This document shows, piece by piece, positions 11,640-23,340 of a DNA stretch of 64,000 nt (position 1 is the first letter of the stretch; each line of letters begins with the position of its first letter). The notes beneath the pieces are model-generated. The model was not told the origin of the DNA. It did no database searches and saw only the letters and a program-made list of their open reading frames with translations. The stretch is taken from assembly GCA_013397795.1 (NCBI GenBank), contig VZTJ01002441.1, forward strand, positions 3,354,980-3,418,979, in the 5' to 3' direction. This DNA is from Orthonyx spaldingii (taxonomy: Eukaryota; Chordata; Aves; Passeriformes; Orthonychidae). The translations under genes were made by a program, and so were the position numbers.

Positions 11640-11960
11640 TTTGGGAAGGAAATGTTCATTATTAGATTCTCTTATCTGTTTATCCCATTCATGAGATGTG
11701 CTTCTACAAAGAGCATAATGATAAATGGCACATTTGCAAATTATCTTCTGAGTGCTGATGAGAAATCAGCAACCTGCGAGTTACCGTGACTTTGAGTGAG
11801 TACACTCCACTGCGAGCCTCGTTTGCTGAGATGCCTGCCAAATGAGTGCATTAGTATATTAGGAGTCTAATAAATTGACTAACAAGCATTTGATGAAAAA
11901 TAGCTGTTCCATCCGTTACAGTTATCATCACCGCCAACAAGGCTACTGGGGTTGGGATTT
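11640..11960. promoter_or_regulatory. Candidate conserved non-coding element
   Basis: Repeat-free block with a run of ATTA words and retained CpGs (CTGCGAGTTACCGTGACT near 11775, TGCGAGCCTCG near 11812, ATCCGTTAC near 11912). It combines GC islets with AT-rich homeodomain-type words such as GTCTAATAAATT. The pattern resembles vertebrate non-coding elements. No alignment was possible. Confidence 0.27.
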
Positions 11961-12779
11961 TGAAGGCACCAGCTGCTGATAAAAGAGTTGTTGCTGTGCT
12001 GTGCCACGCTCTCAGCAGCATCTCCCTCCCTAACTGTGCATCTTAACAAACTCTCAGCAAGACACAGGACCTTCTTTACTTAAGTTTTCCTCTGCCTCTT
12101 CATGACACTTATGAGGATTGAAACCATTGCAGTCTTACTCAGTCCTGTCTTTTCTTTCCACTCCAGAAAGTAAGACACTTTGTCTGGGAAGGAGCTGGAG
12201 GAGACACTTTCTGTTATACAGCTCAAACACCTGAGATTGTTCACATTCACAACCTGAAAACTTTATGCTTGTTAATTTTTGCCACAAACATCAGAGTAAA
12301 TGACTGGGGTGGCTTTTGGAAGGTGCTGTATTATTTAATATCATGCAATCAAATCAGTTTCAGGTGTGGCTCAGAGTCCTAACTCAGTGTCCTCATGGAA
12401 AAACTCAGAAAACAAATCTTCATACAACACTCCACTTGTGTCATTCACTGCTCTGCTGGATATTCAAGAACCCCAGTTCTTTCTATGAGTAAAACTGATA
12501 AGCTCCCATCATGCAAACACCCTCCCTGCCTGAGAAGGAGCCGGGAACCACCACATTCAAACCCTCAGGTCCTGCAAAGCAGGAAGAGGGCAATTAAAGC
12601 CCAGGGCTGAGTGTGTGCAGAGCCCTTTGGGAAGGCTTGGCCGTGCTCCCCGCAGCCCCACGCAGCCCACCCGATGCACTGTGGGTGTTTGTCCCTCCTC
12701 CCGGCACATGGCTGGTGCAGCTACACTCTGCCCTGGCAAAGCCTGCTTGAGTAAATTATGTCTTTTCAGGCTAATTAAT
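11961..12779. other. Unique stretch, no gene seen
   Basis: The 12540-12720 part is GC-rich and opens frames on both strands (12395-12610, 12557-12793, 12615-12839). They overlap each other and match no domain I know. Confidence 0.5.
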
Positions 12780-13270
12780 TCTTGGAAGTGCAATATACCC
12801 TTACACTCAAGTTTCAGAAATCTTCTTCGTGCCGCTTAATTTGTTTAAAGTAGAGAGGAACCCAATTCATTACAAACGCCCGTTTATCGTCTGCCGACAA
12901 ATCCCAGTGAACACTTTAAAACGACACACGCCTAAGAAAAGCTCCATCTGTACCTTCCCAAACTGCATTTCTGCTTTTACCTGAGACATTTGCAAGATCC
13001 CCAACTCTGTCAACAGTCGCTCTCCAGTTTTGTTTAGCTTATCATCAACAGACTCTGCTTTTGTGAGTGGACAAGTCATTTGAGTGTGCACCGCAGTTAT
13101 AATGGCCTGACTGACAGCTCAGCCAGATAAACACGAGAGAATAACAGACGTAGGAACAATCTGGGTATTCATTTTGTCCGTTCAACCGGGTTGAAAGGAT
13201 TTGCCAGCCAAGGGCACAACACTTCAGGCTAATTTGCTCAGCCAAAGCGCTGCCGGAGTGTAAGGCTGCA
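12780..13270. promoter_or_regulatory. Candidate CpG-retaining regulatory element
   Basis: Repeat-free and unusually rich in surviving CpGs for this window (about 15), for example CGCCCGTTTATCGTCTGCCG at about 12878-12897 and TTCAACCGGGTTGAAAGG near 13182. It also holds the 20-base word CTGACTGACAGCTCAGCCAG (13107-13126), which recurs with one change at 43.3 kb and contains a MEIS/PREP-type TGACAG, followed by an AGATAA GATA word. The CpG survival suggests constraint or lack of germline methylation. Confidence 0.35.
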
Positions 13271-16200
13271 AGCAGATGAGTGATGTTGGGGAGATCGGCG
13301 TCCCCAGATGAGGTACTTATTATTCACCTCTGCCTCATGGGAAATGAAAGTACTATTTATTCAAAGCATCCATTTGAAAGCGGAAAACATATAGAAATGA
13401 ACTTTGTTACAAAACTTGAACCCTTCTCACTGCTTCCCCACTTCTGCATTAATTCCAGCTTCTTGTCCTCGTCCATGTCATCCTGTGCACTGCAGCGTTT
13501 CTGTTTTCTTGCTCCTCACATACTTTCCTTAGCCTTGTCTCCTGCTTTGCAGTTTTGCCCCTATATCTGACACCAGCTACATTTTCTTTGCTATTCATTT
13601 TCCATTTTTTTGCTATGCTCAGCTCTGCAAACCTCAGAGGCTCAGCTCTGTTCTCAGTGTCTGGTATAGCAGAGGGATATCCTGGCTGTGTCTCACATGC
13701 CAAATGCACTCTGCAATCTTTTGGCCAATATTAGCCCCATACTCCAAGAGCCATGTGCTAACAACGAGCTGCATCAGTCACTGCTCCATTGTGGAGCCAA
13801 GGGACCCAGGGCCAGTGGAATGACAATGCTGTCCTGGTTAAGGAAAGTTGTCTCTTGCACATTTTAAGCACCCTGTGTTTAGAGTGACAGAGCTACAAGT
13901 TCACCTGCTAATCATGTAAAAGTAAATGATGGGTAAGAACAGCCAAGCTTGTACTAAGAAAAGGTAAACACTGCTCTGACATATTCCCTCAAGCAAGCAA
14001 GCAAAATAATAACAGTTTGCTGTGGAGGTTTGCAAGTTTGCTCCCATTAATTAAGTTCCATTTTCCGGCATCTTGAGTTTTAAGATATTTTCTCCAGGAC
14101 TGATTTCAACAACTCTTTCTCCCACTGAAAAGCAAAGGCCAAATCTTACTTTTGGTGACAGCAACATGATTCTACTGGCTTCCTCCAGCTGTGGAGCCAA
14201 GACACGAGGTGTAGCAGGATGGAGGTAAATGCCTGAGCATTTTTGGAGGGCAGTGTCCCAGCAGAGCACCCACAGCCCGAGCACGGCAGGCTGGGAACAA
14301 CGGCCCTTGCAGAGGTGATGCACTAACAGCCTCAGACACATCACGGGAGGAATGTAAAGTGCACCTGACACTTCTTTTGATCTACTCCTAAGAAGCATTA
14401 AAAGGCACATTAATGTGCTGCTTTAGTGCCTGTTCAATGTGATAGTTGGAGACATAACTGAGCCTTTCACAAAAGTCTAATTGGGGAGAAGAATAAACTT
14501 ATTGTTTCCTCCTCTGGACATGCACCCTAGAACATAGGCAGAGTTGACATTTGCATGAAGTAGGTTGCTGTTTTGCATTTTAAATCCCAGCATGCTAAAT
14601 GTAGGCTGAATGATCACTTTGACTATTATTAGGAAATCAGTACAGGTCCAACAGTAATTCTACAGATGCAGGAGTTGATATTGCTCAGCAGCAGGTTATC
14701 TATCTCCAAGGCTGAAATTCAAAAGTGCATGTGTATATTTACATACTTATATTATAAATTGCCAGTTAAAATGTCAAATGAACGCTAATAAAGTACCTGA
14801 GTTCCTGCAGCCACTTTTCATGCAATTGTTCGGTATTGCTCATGGAGGTTCTCACACACACATCATATTCACATTTAGTAGCAGAGTTTTGTGCATTGAA
14901 CTATTGATACTTCTTGATCTTGTCAGGCTATGAAGCACTTTTGCATCTCTGTGCTTTCAGCTGCCATGCTGAAGTCCCTTTGCTCTTTTAGGACAATCAA
15001 ACAATGAATAAACTGCAACAAACCAAGTAGCAAAGAAAAAAGAAATGTAAAAAGAGAACATTCATACCCAGTCAATCAATAGGAGAACAAAGAGAACAAA
15101 GAAAGTCAGGTCTAAGTTCCACAGTAGAAAGGTCAGGAACGACATTACTGGGTCATCCTAAATTTTGCTGAAGACTGTATATTCCTTGTTCCTATTTCTA
15201 TCACCTTAGGTGTGTGTTTGCACATCTGGTCAAACCTATGTTCCACTGAACTCTATTTTGCTCTCTGTGCAATGCTCTTTCTCACATCTGCTATGCTGAT
15301 AATTTATGTGTCCCTGATTAGCTCCCTCAGTGCTTTATCTCTGGGAGGATTAGAGGCTTTGTGGTGTCCTCTTCATCTGTCTGTAGCACCTCCTCCTAGC
15401 CTCAGCCAGGCTTCTTGGACAGCCTTCTCTGCTGCAGTACTAATGATGCCAAAGCTGCTATCCTAAGCCATGCACCTCTTAAACTCCTCTGGCAAAAGAC
15501 AGTCTAATTTGGGAGAACCATTATCTTCCTTTTGTTGTAGCTCTCACTCAATCTAGCCACAAAAACTGCAGTGCAAGGGAAGAGGAGGCTGAGGAATGGG
15601 AGCTCAGAGAGCCCTGCTGCTCCATGTCCTGGCACTAACAGAAAAGCAGGAACCTGCAATGCCAAGGCTTGCCAAGAAAACAGCATGTCATGATCAAGTT
15701 AGGCAGGTAGTTAAAACAACTCCAAACTGCTCTGGGTCCAAAATAGACGGATGCAGAGGTCTTCTGGATCATGCACCATGCAATTCTGATTTCTGCATGA
15801 TATTTATAAACCACTTAGTTTTAGCTGGCACCAGCTCAGGATTAAAGGAGCTCCAGCTCCAAGCCCACACATGACACTTCAAAAAAACTTTGAGGCTCTT
15901 CCCATCCCAGCTTTTTCACATCCACTTTTTTCTTGACAACAGCATGGTGTTCTCATAAAAAAGATAACACCCTGCTCACCACAAAGGTGAAAGACAGGTT
16001 TTATTGAGCTACTCTTCTGGTTGATGTTCAAGGTGAACTCTGATGAGCCCATCTTGAAAACTGGGGAATTCCACTGCAACTTCAATAAATTGTTTGTTCT
16101 ACACAAAAAATTTTGAAATACAAAACAAATGTATAGAAAACTCCAGGATTTCTGTTGGAGTCCATGTGGATTTCAGAGGTCTTCCTTTTAAATGATCTCC

Positions 16201-17329
16201 TTAAATAGACCTTTAAGGAGCAACCAACACTGGAAATTTACTTTTTGCAATATTTGGATCTGTATCCCTTCCCAAAAATGCAGCCAAAGCTTTGCTGATG
16301 GAAGACCTAAGATGCTCCATTCAGAGGTCAGGAGGGGGCTGAGCACAGCAATGGTGGCAGGGAAGGGGGACGATTCCCTGAGGCTGGGGAGCCCCTGGGA
16401 TGGGAAGCTGGACCTTCAGGAACCTCCACAGTGTGAGCGTGCACGTGTGCTGTCACTCAGAGAGACAAATGCATTCTTTTCATGGGATACACACCTCTCC
16501 TTCTCTCTCCTGTAGGAGGAATGGAAATGTACCTGGATTCCCAGCAAACACGCAGAAGATCCCGTCCCATTGGTGCCAGTCAGTTGACTCTACCTCAGTA
16601 ATTTTCCATTTGTTGCATATAAGTAAAAATGGTTGTGTTTAACAAGATCTCTATCCCCTGTTTTTCCACAATGCCATATCCTGCTAGGAGGATACTCTTT
16701 TGACAATAAATTTCTATTAAAGTGCAATATGCTCTTAAGTGGTATCATCTTTTTCAGTTGGCAACATGTGAAATATATGTTCTGTCCAACTGCTCTATTA
16801 GAACTGCACTACTCTCCTTACATACTTTTGAACACTTTTTTTCAGCCCAGTTAGATTACAGAAGGGAAAATCACTCAGTGGCATAAATGATAAATACCTA
16901 AAGGATATTTAGTGCTCACTTTCTGATAAGTCCAAAAGTGAATTTGCTGCAAAATAATGAACTTAAGTGACCCCTGCTGACTTCTCAAGGAATGACATTC
17001 CACAGGGAGTCCCATCTGTGAAACAAACGGTTCAGGTACAAAATTAAACCCTTTGTCTCAGCTCCTTGGACTTTTTCTTGGAAAAGAATTCTTCCTCAGA
17101 AAGTTACTGGTGATCTGAAATGGTGCTGTAGTCTACAGTTTTGGCTGGTCCATCTAATCATTGAAAAAAGGGATAAAAGGACAGATTTGAACACTTGTAG
17201 CAGTCAGACACAGTGAATGTGTTCTTCAGGAGTATTATCAGTTAAGCATAGCTGGAATCTGAACATCTTATATCTGCCCACATATCTGGCTGGTGCCTTC
17301 TGGCCTTCTGTGTGATGCAAGGGGCTAAT
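13271..17329. other. Long unique stretch, no gene seen
   Basis: About 4 kb without a repeat family I can name. Frames up to 119 codons (14051-14410, minus) show no recognised domain. A good acceptor-like tract ends at 16515 (CTCTCTCCTGTAG), with no convincing donor downstream. AAGC units near 13993 form a trivial simple repeat. Confidence 0.5.
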
Positions 17330-17530
17330 AAAACGTGGCAGCACTTGATGTCAGATAGTTTGTCTCTGCCTTGTTTAATCACTCTGAATGGAATGATGCT
17401 CAAGCCCAACTTGCATTCACTATCGGTCTGCGAGAGGCTGCTGAGAGCTACTTCTCAGCAATCAGCTTGAACCCTTGGCAAGACATCTGTCAAGTACACT
17501 TCAGCATCCCCACAACCTCGAAGTAAGAGA
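17330..17530. promoter_or_regulatory. Candidate conserved non-coding element
   Basis: Balanced base composition, no frame, no repeat. Includes AATAAAACGTGGCAGC and CACTATCGGTCTGCGAG near 17420, where CpGs are kept. It lies just upstream of an ancient palindromic repeat. Weak call on texture only. Confidence 0.2.
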
Positions 17531-17613
17531 AGTGGCCTTCTCAATTTAGATGCAACATTAAAGGCAGTTGACAGAAATCTTACATCCCGCTGCCTTTTCT
17601 CTCTAGGTTGGCA

Positions 17614-17662
17614 ATCCTGATCCCATTAAAGTCAGTGGGAGCCTTGTCATTGACTTCAATAG
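17614..17662. repeat. Ancient palindromic amniote repeat fragment
   Basis: Reads CCTGATCCCATTAAAGTCAG and then TCATTGACTTCAATAG. The two halves are near inverted copies around a short spacer. This is the hallmark of an old repeat common in turtles, crocodilians and birds in which CATTGACTTCAATGGG occurs in both orientations. I do not know the official family name. Confidence 0.6.
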
Positions 17663-20600
17663 ACCAAACACTACAAACATAGTGTTCAAGATGGAATAAA
17701 CACAACTGGATAACTCTCAAACTCATTGAAAACCTAAAATCCTCTTAGGTTATCGAGGTATCTTGACACTCAAGAGACACTTGAAACTCCAGAGGCTCAG
17801 GCATTTCACACAAAACCCAGGATGTGTCCAAATGAGGAGGCAGCATCGCTATTGTGCTCGTTAAACTCGTAAAACACATGAGTTAAGCTTTCAGCACAAA
17901 TCATGGTGTTAGGTCCAGTTGACTATAGCACAAACTTGATCAGAACATCTACACCCCAAACAAAAGAATTGCAAGTTCAGATGAACTTTCTCAGACTTCT
18001 CATGACCTCATTTGCAGTGGAGGGGGCTGCTTGGTTGATATGACTTCATTGCAAACACAAATGTTTATCCATTAAGACAGCACATTTGAAAAAATAAACC
18101 AAAAGAAAAGCAAAACAGAAAAAGTGACCATCCAGCCTCATCTTGTGTGTTGGTGTTCACAAAACCTGAGATATCCCATGTGCTGGAAATTATTGGAGAA
18201 TGTGTCATAGGATGCATATAAAAAAAAAAATCCCTTCACAAAGGCATACGTTGCAAATGGCTTAAAAGCATCCAGGTATTCTTGGAAAGTGCAGTAGCAG
18301 ATAAGCTTCCCTTTTAATTTGTCTTATACTAGGTGTTAGTGCAAGTTACGACCAAGAATTTAGCACATCCATTCAAATTATACCTAAAGCACTAAATCCA
18401 GCACAGCAGTAATTTTCTAGTCTTTCATACTTCCCAACTTAATGAAAAGAGACGTTAATGTCCCAACCATAGATTAATTAGGTGGAATCATTAAGAATTA
18501 TTTCCCAGGTATCTTTTGCTAATACACATATTATCATTGAACACTACCAACCCTGTGTGGAAGGTTAATGTTATTTTGGGAGAATATTTACAGTATCAGG
18601 GATAGAAAACCCAACACCTAAAAAAATATTTTCCACCTGCAGCTATCTGTCATCCATCCCACACAAACTTTGAAAGCTTTCCACTATCTGTCAAAACACA
18701 GGTTTTGATGCAATAAAGACTGTAATTATTGAGCATTTACAAGAAATAATATTTTCCCTCTGGTACACGTTATAACAGTTGTTAACATGCAAGTATGAAT
18801 ACTAATGCTCCAAGCCCACCTATACTCTTCACAAATGATAAGGATTTTTTCGAATACTGATATAGAGGCAGGTATAATAAAAGAGCAAGATAAGGCTGAA
18901 TATAGGTTTTGAAAAGTAAACGTCAATCAGAATAAGGTTTTTAGAGGCACAAGAACTTGATTTGAGGTAGAGTTTGGAAATAAAGCTGACAATTAGATCC
19001 AGAGATATAAACAGCACTTCTTTTGTGTTGAAAAATAAAATGATCCTTTTGCAACCAAAATACCAGGCTACAGGATGTGTGAAGGAAACAATACCGAGGA
19101 TGCAACAAAACAGCTCTGCAGATGCCACACGAGCAGATGGCTTAAGCCAGCTGAATTACTGTATAAACATTTAACTGAGAGTTTGATTTTATAAGTGTGG
19201 AAAATATACAAAACAAAAAGAAAACGATTCTAAGAAGCACTTAAATTAGTAATTTGTCATTTTCTCTGCTAAGATGGCCTAGCTCTGCTGCCTTGCAAGA
19301 GTCCATTGAAGAGGGGGTTCCGGAATCTGTGAGAGAAATTGCACTCCGTGAAAGGGAGCTCGTATGAACACACAGAACTAAGCGAGGCACTTAAAGGCAA
19401 ATATATACCTTTCCACTGATGTTGCAGCTCAAATCCATTCTAACTGCAAGTTAATAAAAAATCTCCCCGCCCCTCCCCACTCTCCATTTCCTCCTTCATG
19501 TCTAGCTAACAAAGGCTGCGTCTCTCTGTTTATATCTCAGTAACTTCTACAGCAACCGCTTGTCGTGTTACTTGGGCTCAATTGTAATACGTGGGCAGGA
19601 AGGGCACAAGAGAAAAAGGCTCTTTGTGCAAAGATATCTTCAACAAATACCAGTCAGAAGGCGGAAAGGCAAAAATATACAGGAAAAGAGAGAAGAATTT
19701 ATGCAGAAATAATGTGGCTTTTTGCTACAGAGTACAGTCTGGATAAAATAGAGCATCACTGTTGAATTGATGGGTTTGGCCTGATTAATGCTTAGACATG
19801 TCTCTCAGATGAATGTTTTCTATCATTTTGCAACAAAATAACAGGCAAAACAGGAGGCTGATGATGGGTACAGGGCTTTATCCTGAATTACTGAATGTCA
19901 GAGCAATCTGTCCTCAACATTTCCCAAAACAGTGACAATTTTTTCTTCTGCCTTTCCTGATGGGCAACCAGACCCCAAACAATTCCAGCAGTGAGTACCA
20001 CGGCAGTGTCAAACCTGCCCCTTGAAACTGCCACTGCCACTGCACAACATCCTCCTCAAGTGCTCCACAGCAAACACAACCACAACTGCTGCTTATGCCA
20101 CACGTATTTACACCTCACCACTCCGAAGGCCAGCTAACCATTTTACATTCCTTGCTTCTGAAAAGCCATAATTTGCTATTCCAGAACTGAGATGGCAATT
20201 ACATCGGGTGCAGATAGTACTAATAAAAGAGTAAGTCATCTTCTTCCTCAAAACCTCTGTTTTCCCTGCTGTCTGCATTCCAAATTCTCCATTTGGTTTA
20301 ATGATCAAAGAGAGCTAATAACTTCTCCCTTTAAGCAGTTTCTTTGTGCCAGGAACAAAATAAATTATCATCCCTCTTACATCCTAATACAGAAGTTTCT
20401 CATAACTCTGTCCTCCTGATGTTTGCTGTTTTTCTCTTCCCATGCATTCCCTTGCTTGTATTGCCTTTCCTTCCAGTCCATGTTCCAAACCAACCACTTC
20501 TGTGCTTGGGATTCCCTGATATCACAACACAAAGAATCTGGAAATCAAATTGGTTTAGGAATTACCATGGTGGTTTAAATTCACCTCATCCTGTTAGGCA

Positions 20601-22039
20601 GGGTTTTTGAATCTTAAATCAAAATGTTTTTCTCTTATACTTGGTGTTGACATCAGAGACTGAGAAAGGTGAGAGACCCCCTTCATCAACTGCAGGCCAT
20701 GGGCAGCTCCAGTTTCTGATTCCACAGGTGATTTAGCTAATTAAGAAACCCACTTTGTCAAACTTCCCTCATAATTTTATTTTCTGTTTCTGTTTTTTCT
20801 ACAGTCTTCCTGTTTCCTCTCTCCCATGAACCCATCAAGCCTAACTCCAGAACTGGATTTGTTACTTGTATTTCTCCAGCTTTTGACAAAGAAATGGAGA
20901 ACTTTGGGTCAGTTTTCAATGTCTTGGTACTAGAAAAATTATTTTAAAATTTATTTTAAAGAAAGCCAACTCCAACACTTCAATTCAATCAACTAAAAAT
21001 TTGTGCTAAAATGTAAAGAAAATTACATTTGCTTGATGAACATTGTGACAAAGTGATGAAGTTCCATAGTATTGTCCACATCTAATTAATATTTGATGAG
21101 AAATATATTTGATAACAGGATGGACTTCCAGTAATCAAACTATGATTGATCTAGAAATGCACTTCTAACAAAACCCATTCTTGAATGATCTTTGCCTGTT
21201 TAATTAAATTATCTCTAAATAAACAAGCTGTACATAGACCTAAAGAAAATATTAACCTGTAGCTTGCCTACCTCTTCTCTCCTTGAGTATTGAAATTGCA
21301 GGGCAGAATTTTTTCATGAGTCAGGTCATAAATCATTATATAAAAAGAATATTAACTGGAAGTCCAGGGATTCTGATACAAAGAGTTTAATTCAATAGAC
21401 TAAAAAATTTATACTCTGAATTATTTTAAATACTTTCTCTGGGTATTTTTTTCCTGCTGGTGTACTGGAGGAGTTAAAAAAATGGTAATGTGAAAAACTG
21501 AACTTAGATTCTCATGACCAGAATCAGGATGGTCATTCACATGCACAAAAAGTACATTTAAGCCTTTCTTGCTTCCTGAGATGATCGGACAAAGAAATTC
21601 AGATGAACTTTTGAAACAAGTATCTCCATGCAAAGTTCCCTCTTTTTTTGGCTAATAGAAGTTGGTACATTTCTTCCATCTTTGTAGGAGCTAAAATGCA
21701 TTATTAAAACCTATAGTTCAGTTACAGTGCCATAAATCACCACTGCTACCCAGGTTCGAAATTTTAATTTCACTTCAATCAGAATCAATTATTCCACTTG
21801 CCATCCCTGGCCTCTCACTCAGTGCTGGCAAAGGAACATCAGCCGGGGACACTGCTGCCATGGGCCCCACATGCTGTGCCAGCACCTCTCCATCAGACAC
21901 AGCTGTAGAGGAATCATTCAGCTTCTGATCCCATGGCCGTGGCCCCAGACGGGGCTGGGGGAGCCTGCGACGTGCAGGTTCAGAGGTAGCACACGTGGGA
22001 ACAGACACGAGCGCAACCACAGGCTTATGTGCAGTGACA
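17663..22039. other. Long unique stretch, no gene seen
   Basis: No repeat family recognised. AT-rich words such as ATTATTTTAAAATTTATTTT near 20937 are self-complementary. Frames of up to 99 codons around 18829-19128 (minus) are leucine- and isoleucine-rich, as chance AT-rich frames tend to be. A strong acceptor-like tract ends at 20804 without a partner donor. Confidence 0.5.
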
Positions 22040-22420
22040 CCAGTGTCATTTACATGTCACGTACACTTAGAAATCTCCCTTGGCAATTGAGAGCAATGAA
22101 ATCCTGCTGTACAAGGTGTACTGCGAGTGACAACTGAAATTACAAGCAGCATCGCCAAGCCATGCTCTGAGAAGCTTCTGTAATTTTTATCTGATTGACA
22201 GATGTTTACAGAGAAGATGCACTCTATTCTTACGACATGAACATGCAAGGTGGAAAACAAAGTCCTCGTACTTCCAAACAATCCAGGCCATGGTTTAACA
22301 AGTAGAACAGATGTTGGGTACAGAGCGCAGGCAATCCTGACTTGTGTTGGTTTGCCGCCCACACTCAGCTGAGTCATCCCAGGGGCTCTGCGTGAGTAAC
22401 TGTTAACCAACACGAGGACA
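22040..22420. promoter_or_regulatory. Candidate element with PBX-MEIS and FOX sites
   Basis: Contains an exact TGATTGACAG composite (22192-22201), the form bound by PBX with MEIS/PREP partners. One base later comes TGTTTAC (22203-22209), a forkhead core. CpGs are kept nearby (near 22123, 22152, 22266 and 22323). The 118-codon minus frame over 22057-22413 shows no known domain and I do not take it as coding. Confidence 0.35.
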
Positions 22421-23089
22421 GCAATGAATTCCTCCTCAGTTCAGAGCTTAAGCTCAACTTATTCTGAAAGCAACAACTATGGCAGCGTGGGAGAAAACAG
22501 GATGCCTACCACTCTGCTTTTGTATAGCAGAAGAGATAGAGGAAACCAATGCATGATGAGATGATGCATGTTTTTCATTAAGAAAAGGGACAATAGCAAC
22601 AGACTCTTAAAAAATCTATTAGAAACAAGACAGAGCCTTGACCCAGATAAAATTTAGCTAGTGCTGAACATGAAGACTCTTCTCAGTAGCAAGTTATGGA
22701 TACAGTAACATGAATACACTGTATTCTCCTAACTACACCCTAGTTTCATTAGGTAAGGGCCTGAGTGTCACCCATCTGCTCAGTGTCAAGCTCCTGGGGC
22801 ATCTTGATGCCTAATGTACATTTATGTTTCATGCTACTACAGAAGCAGCTAAGGGTACATTGGATAGATGACATGGCTGAAATTTCTTTGGGGAGCCAAG
22901 TTTGCTTATGTAGAGTATGTCCTGAAGTCCTTTACTGGCTTCTTCCATGTCAGTCCAAGATGTTAGAACCTCTGCCCACATCTTGCTGCTCATCACCCTG
23001 CCTGCCAGCAGGTACCACCCTGCAGCCCCAGCTGCTCCCCTAATCACTCAGATGGTTCAATTGGAGGCTGCCTTAGCAGAGACCTATTA
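22421..23089. other. Unique stretch, no gene seen
   Basis: A CA/TG-poor mixed stretch. The GC-rich part at 22975-23040 opens frames on both strands but shows no known domain. No repeat recognised. Confidence 0.45.
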
Positions 23090-23340
23090 TTTAAGCTGTT
23101 GAAGATACCCAGCTTATTTTGCCAGAGCTGTGTTAGAGCAGCGGTGGCAGCAGTTCTGTCAGAGCGATCATGACGCGCCGCTTGACGCGAGCTGGGGGCA
23201 ATAAGATTTTTGGCAGACACAACCCCCATCAGACAACGACGCATGAACATAGCCCTAGAGCTTGCTCAGGCATCTCTGCAGTATTAATGACAAAATCCAA
23301 CAGTCGCCCTGGTGGGATTGAGCACGCGTGAAAGCTCTAG
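23090..23340. promoter_or_regulatory. CpG-retaining block with a repeated TGACGCG word
   Basis: Twelve CpGs occur within about 200 bases (23140-23335), the densest small CpG cluster I noticed here. The word TGACGCG occurs at 23171-23177 and again at 23183-23189, exactly 12 bases apart, with GACGC again near 23238 and CACGCGTG near 23323. No promoter-like TATA or transcript evidence is visible. It could be an unmethylated enhancer core, a minor CpG-island promoter of a non-coding RNA, or a protein-bound element. Confidence 0.4.

Noticed and set aside
21753..21763. GGTTCGAA word resembling a tRNA B box
   Set aside because: The CC needed after the B-box core is missing, there is no A box at the right distance, and no cloverleaf can be drawn around it.
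22057..22413. 118-codon minus-strand frame
   Set aside because: It covers a block better explained as non-coding with PBX-MEIS and FOX words. No known domain.
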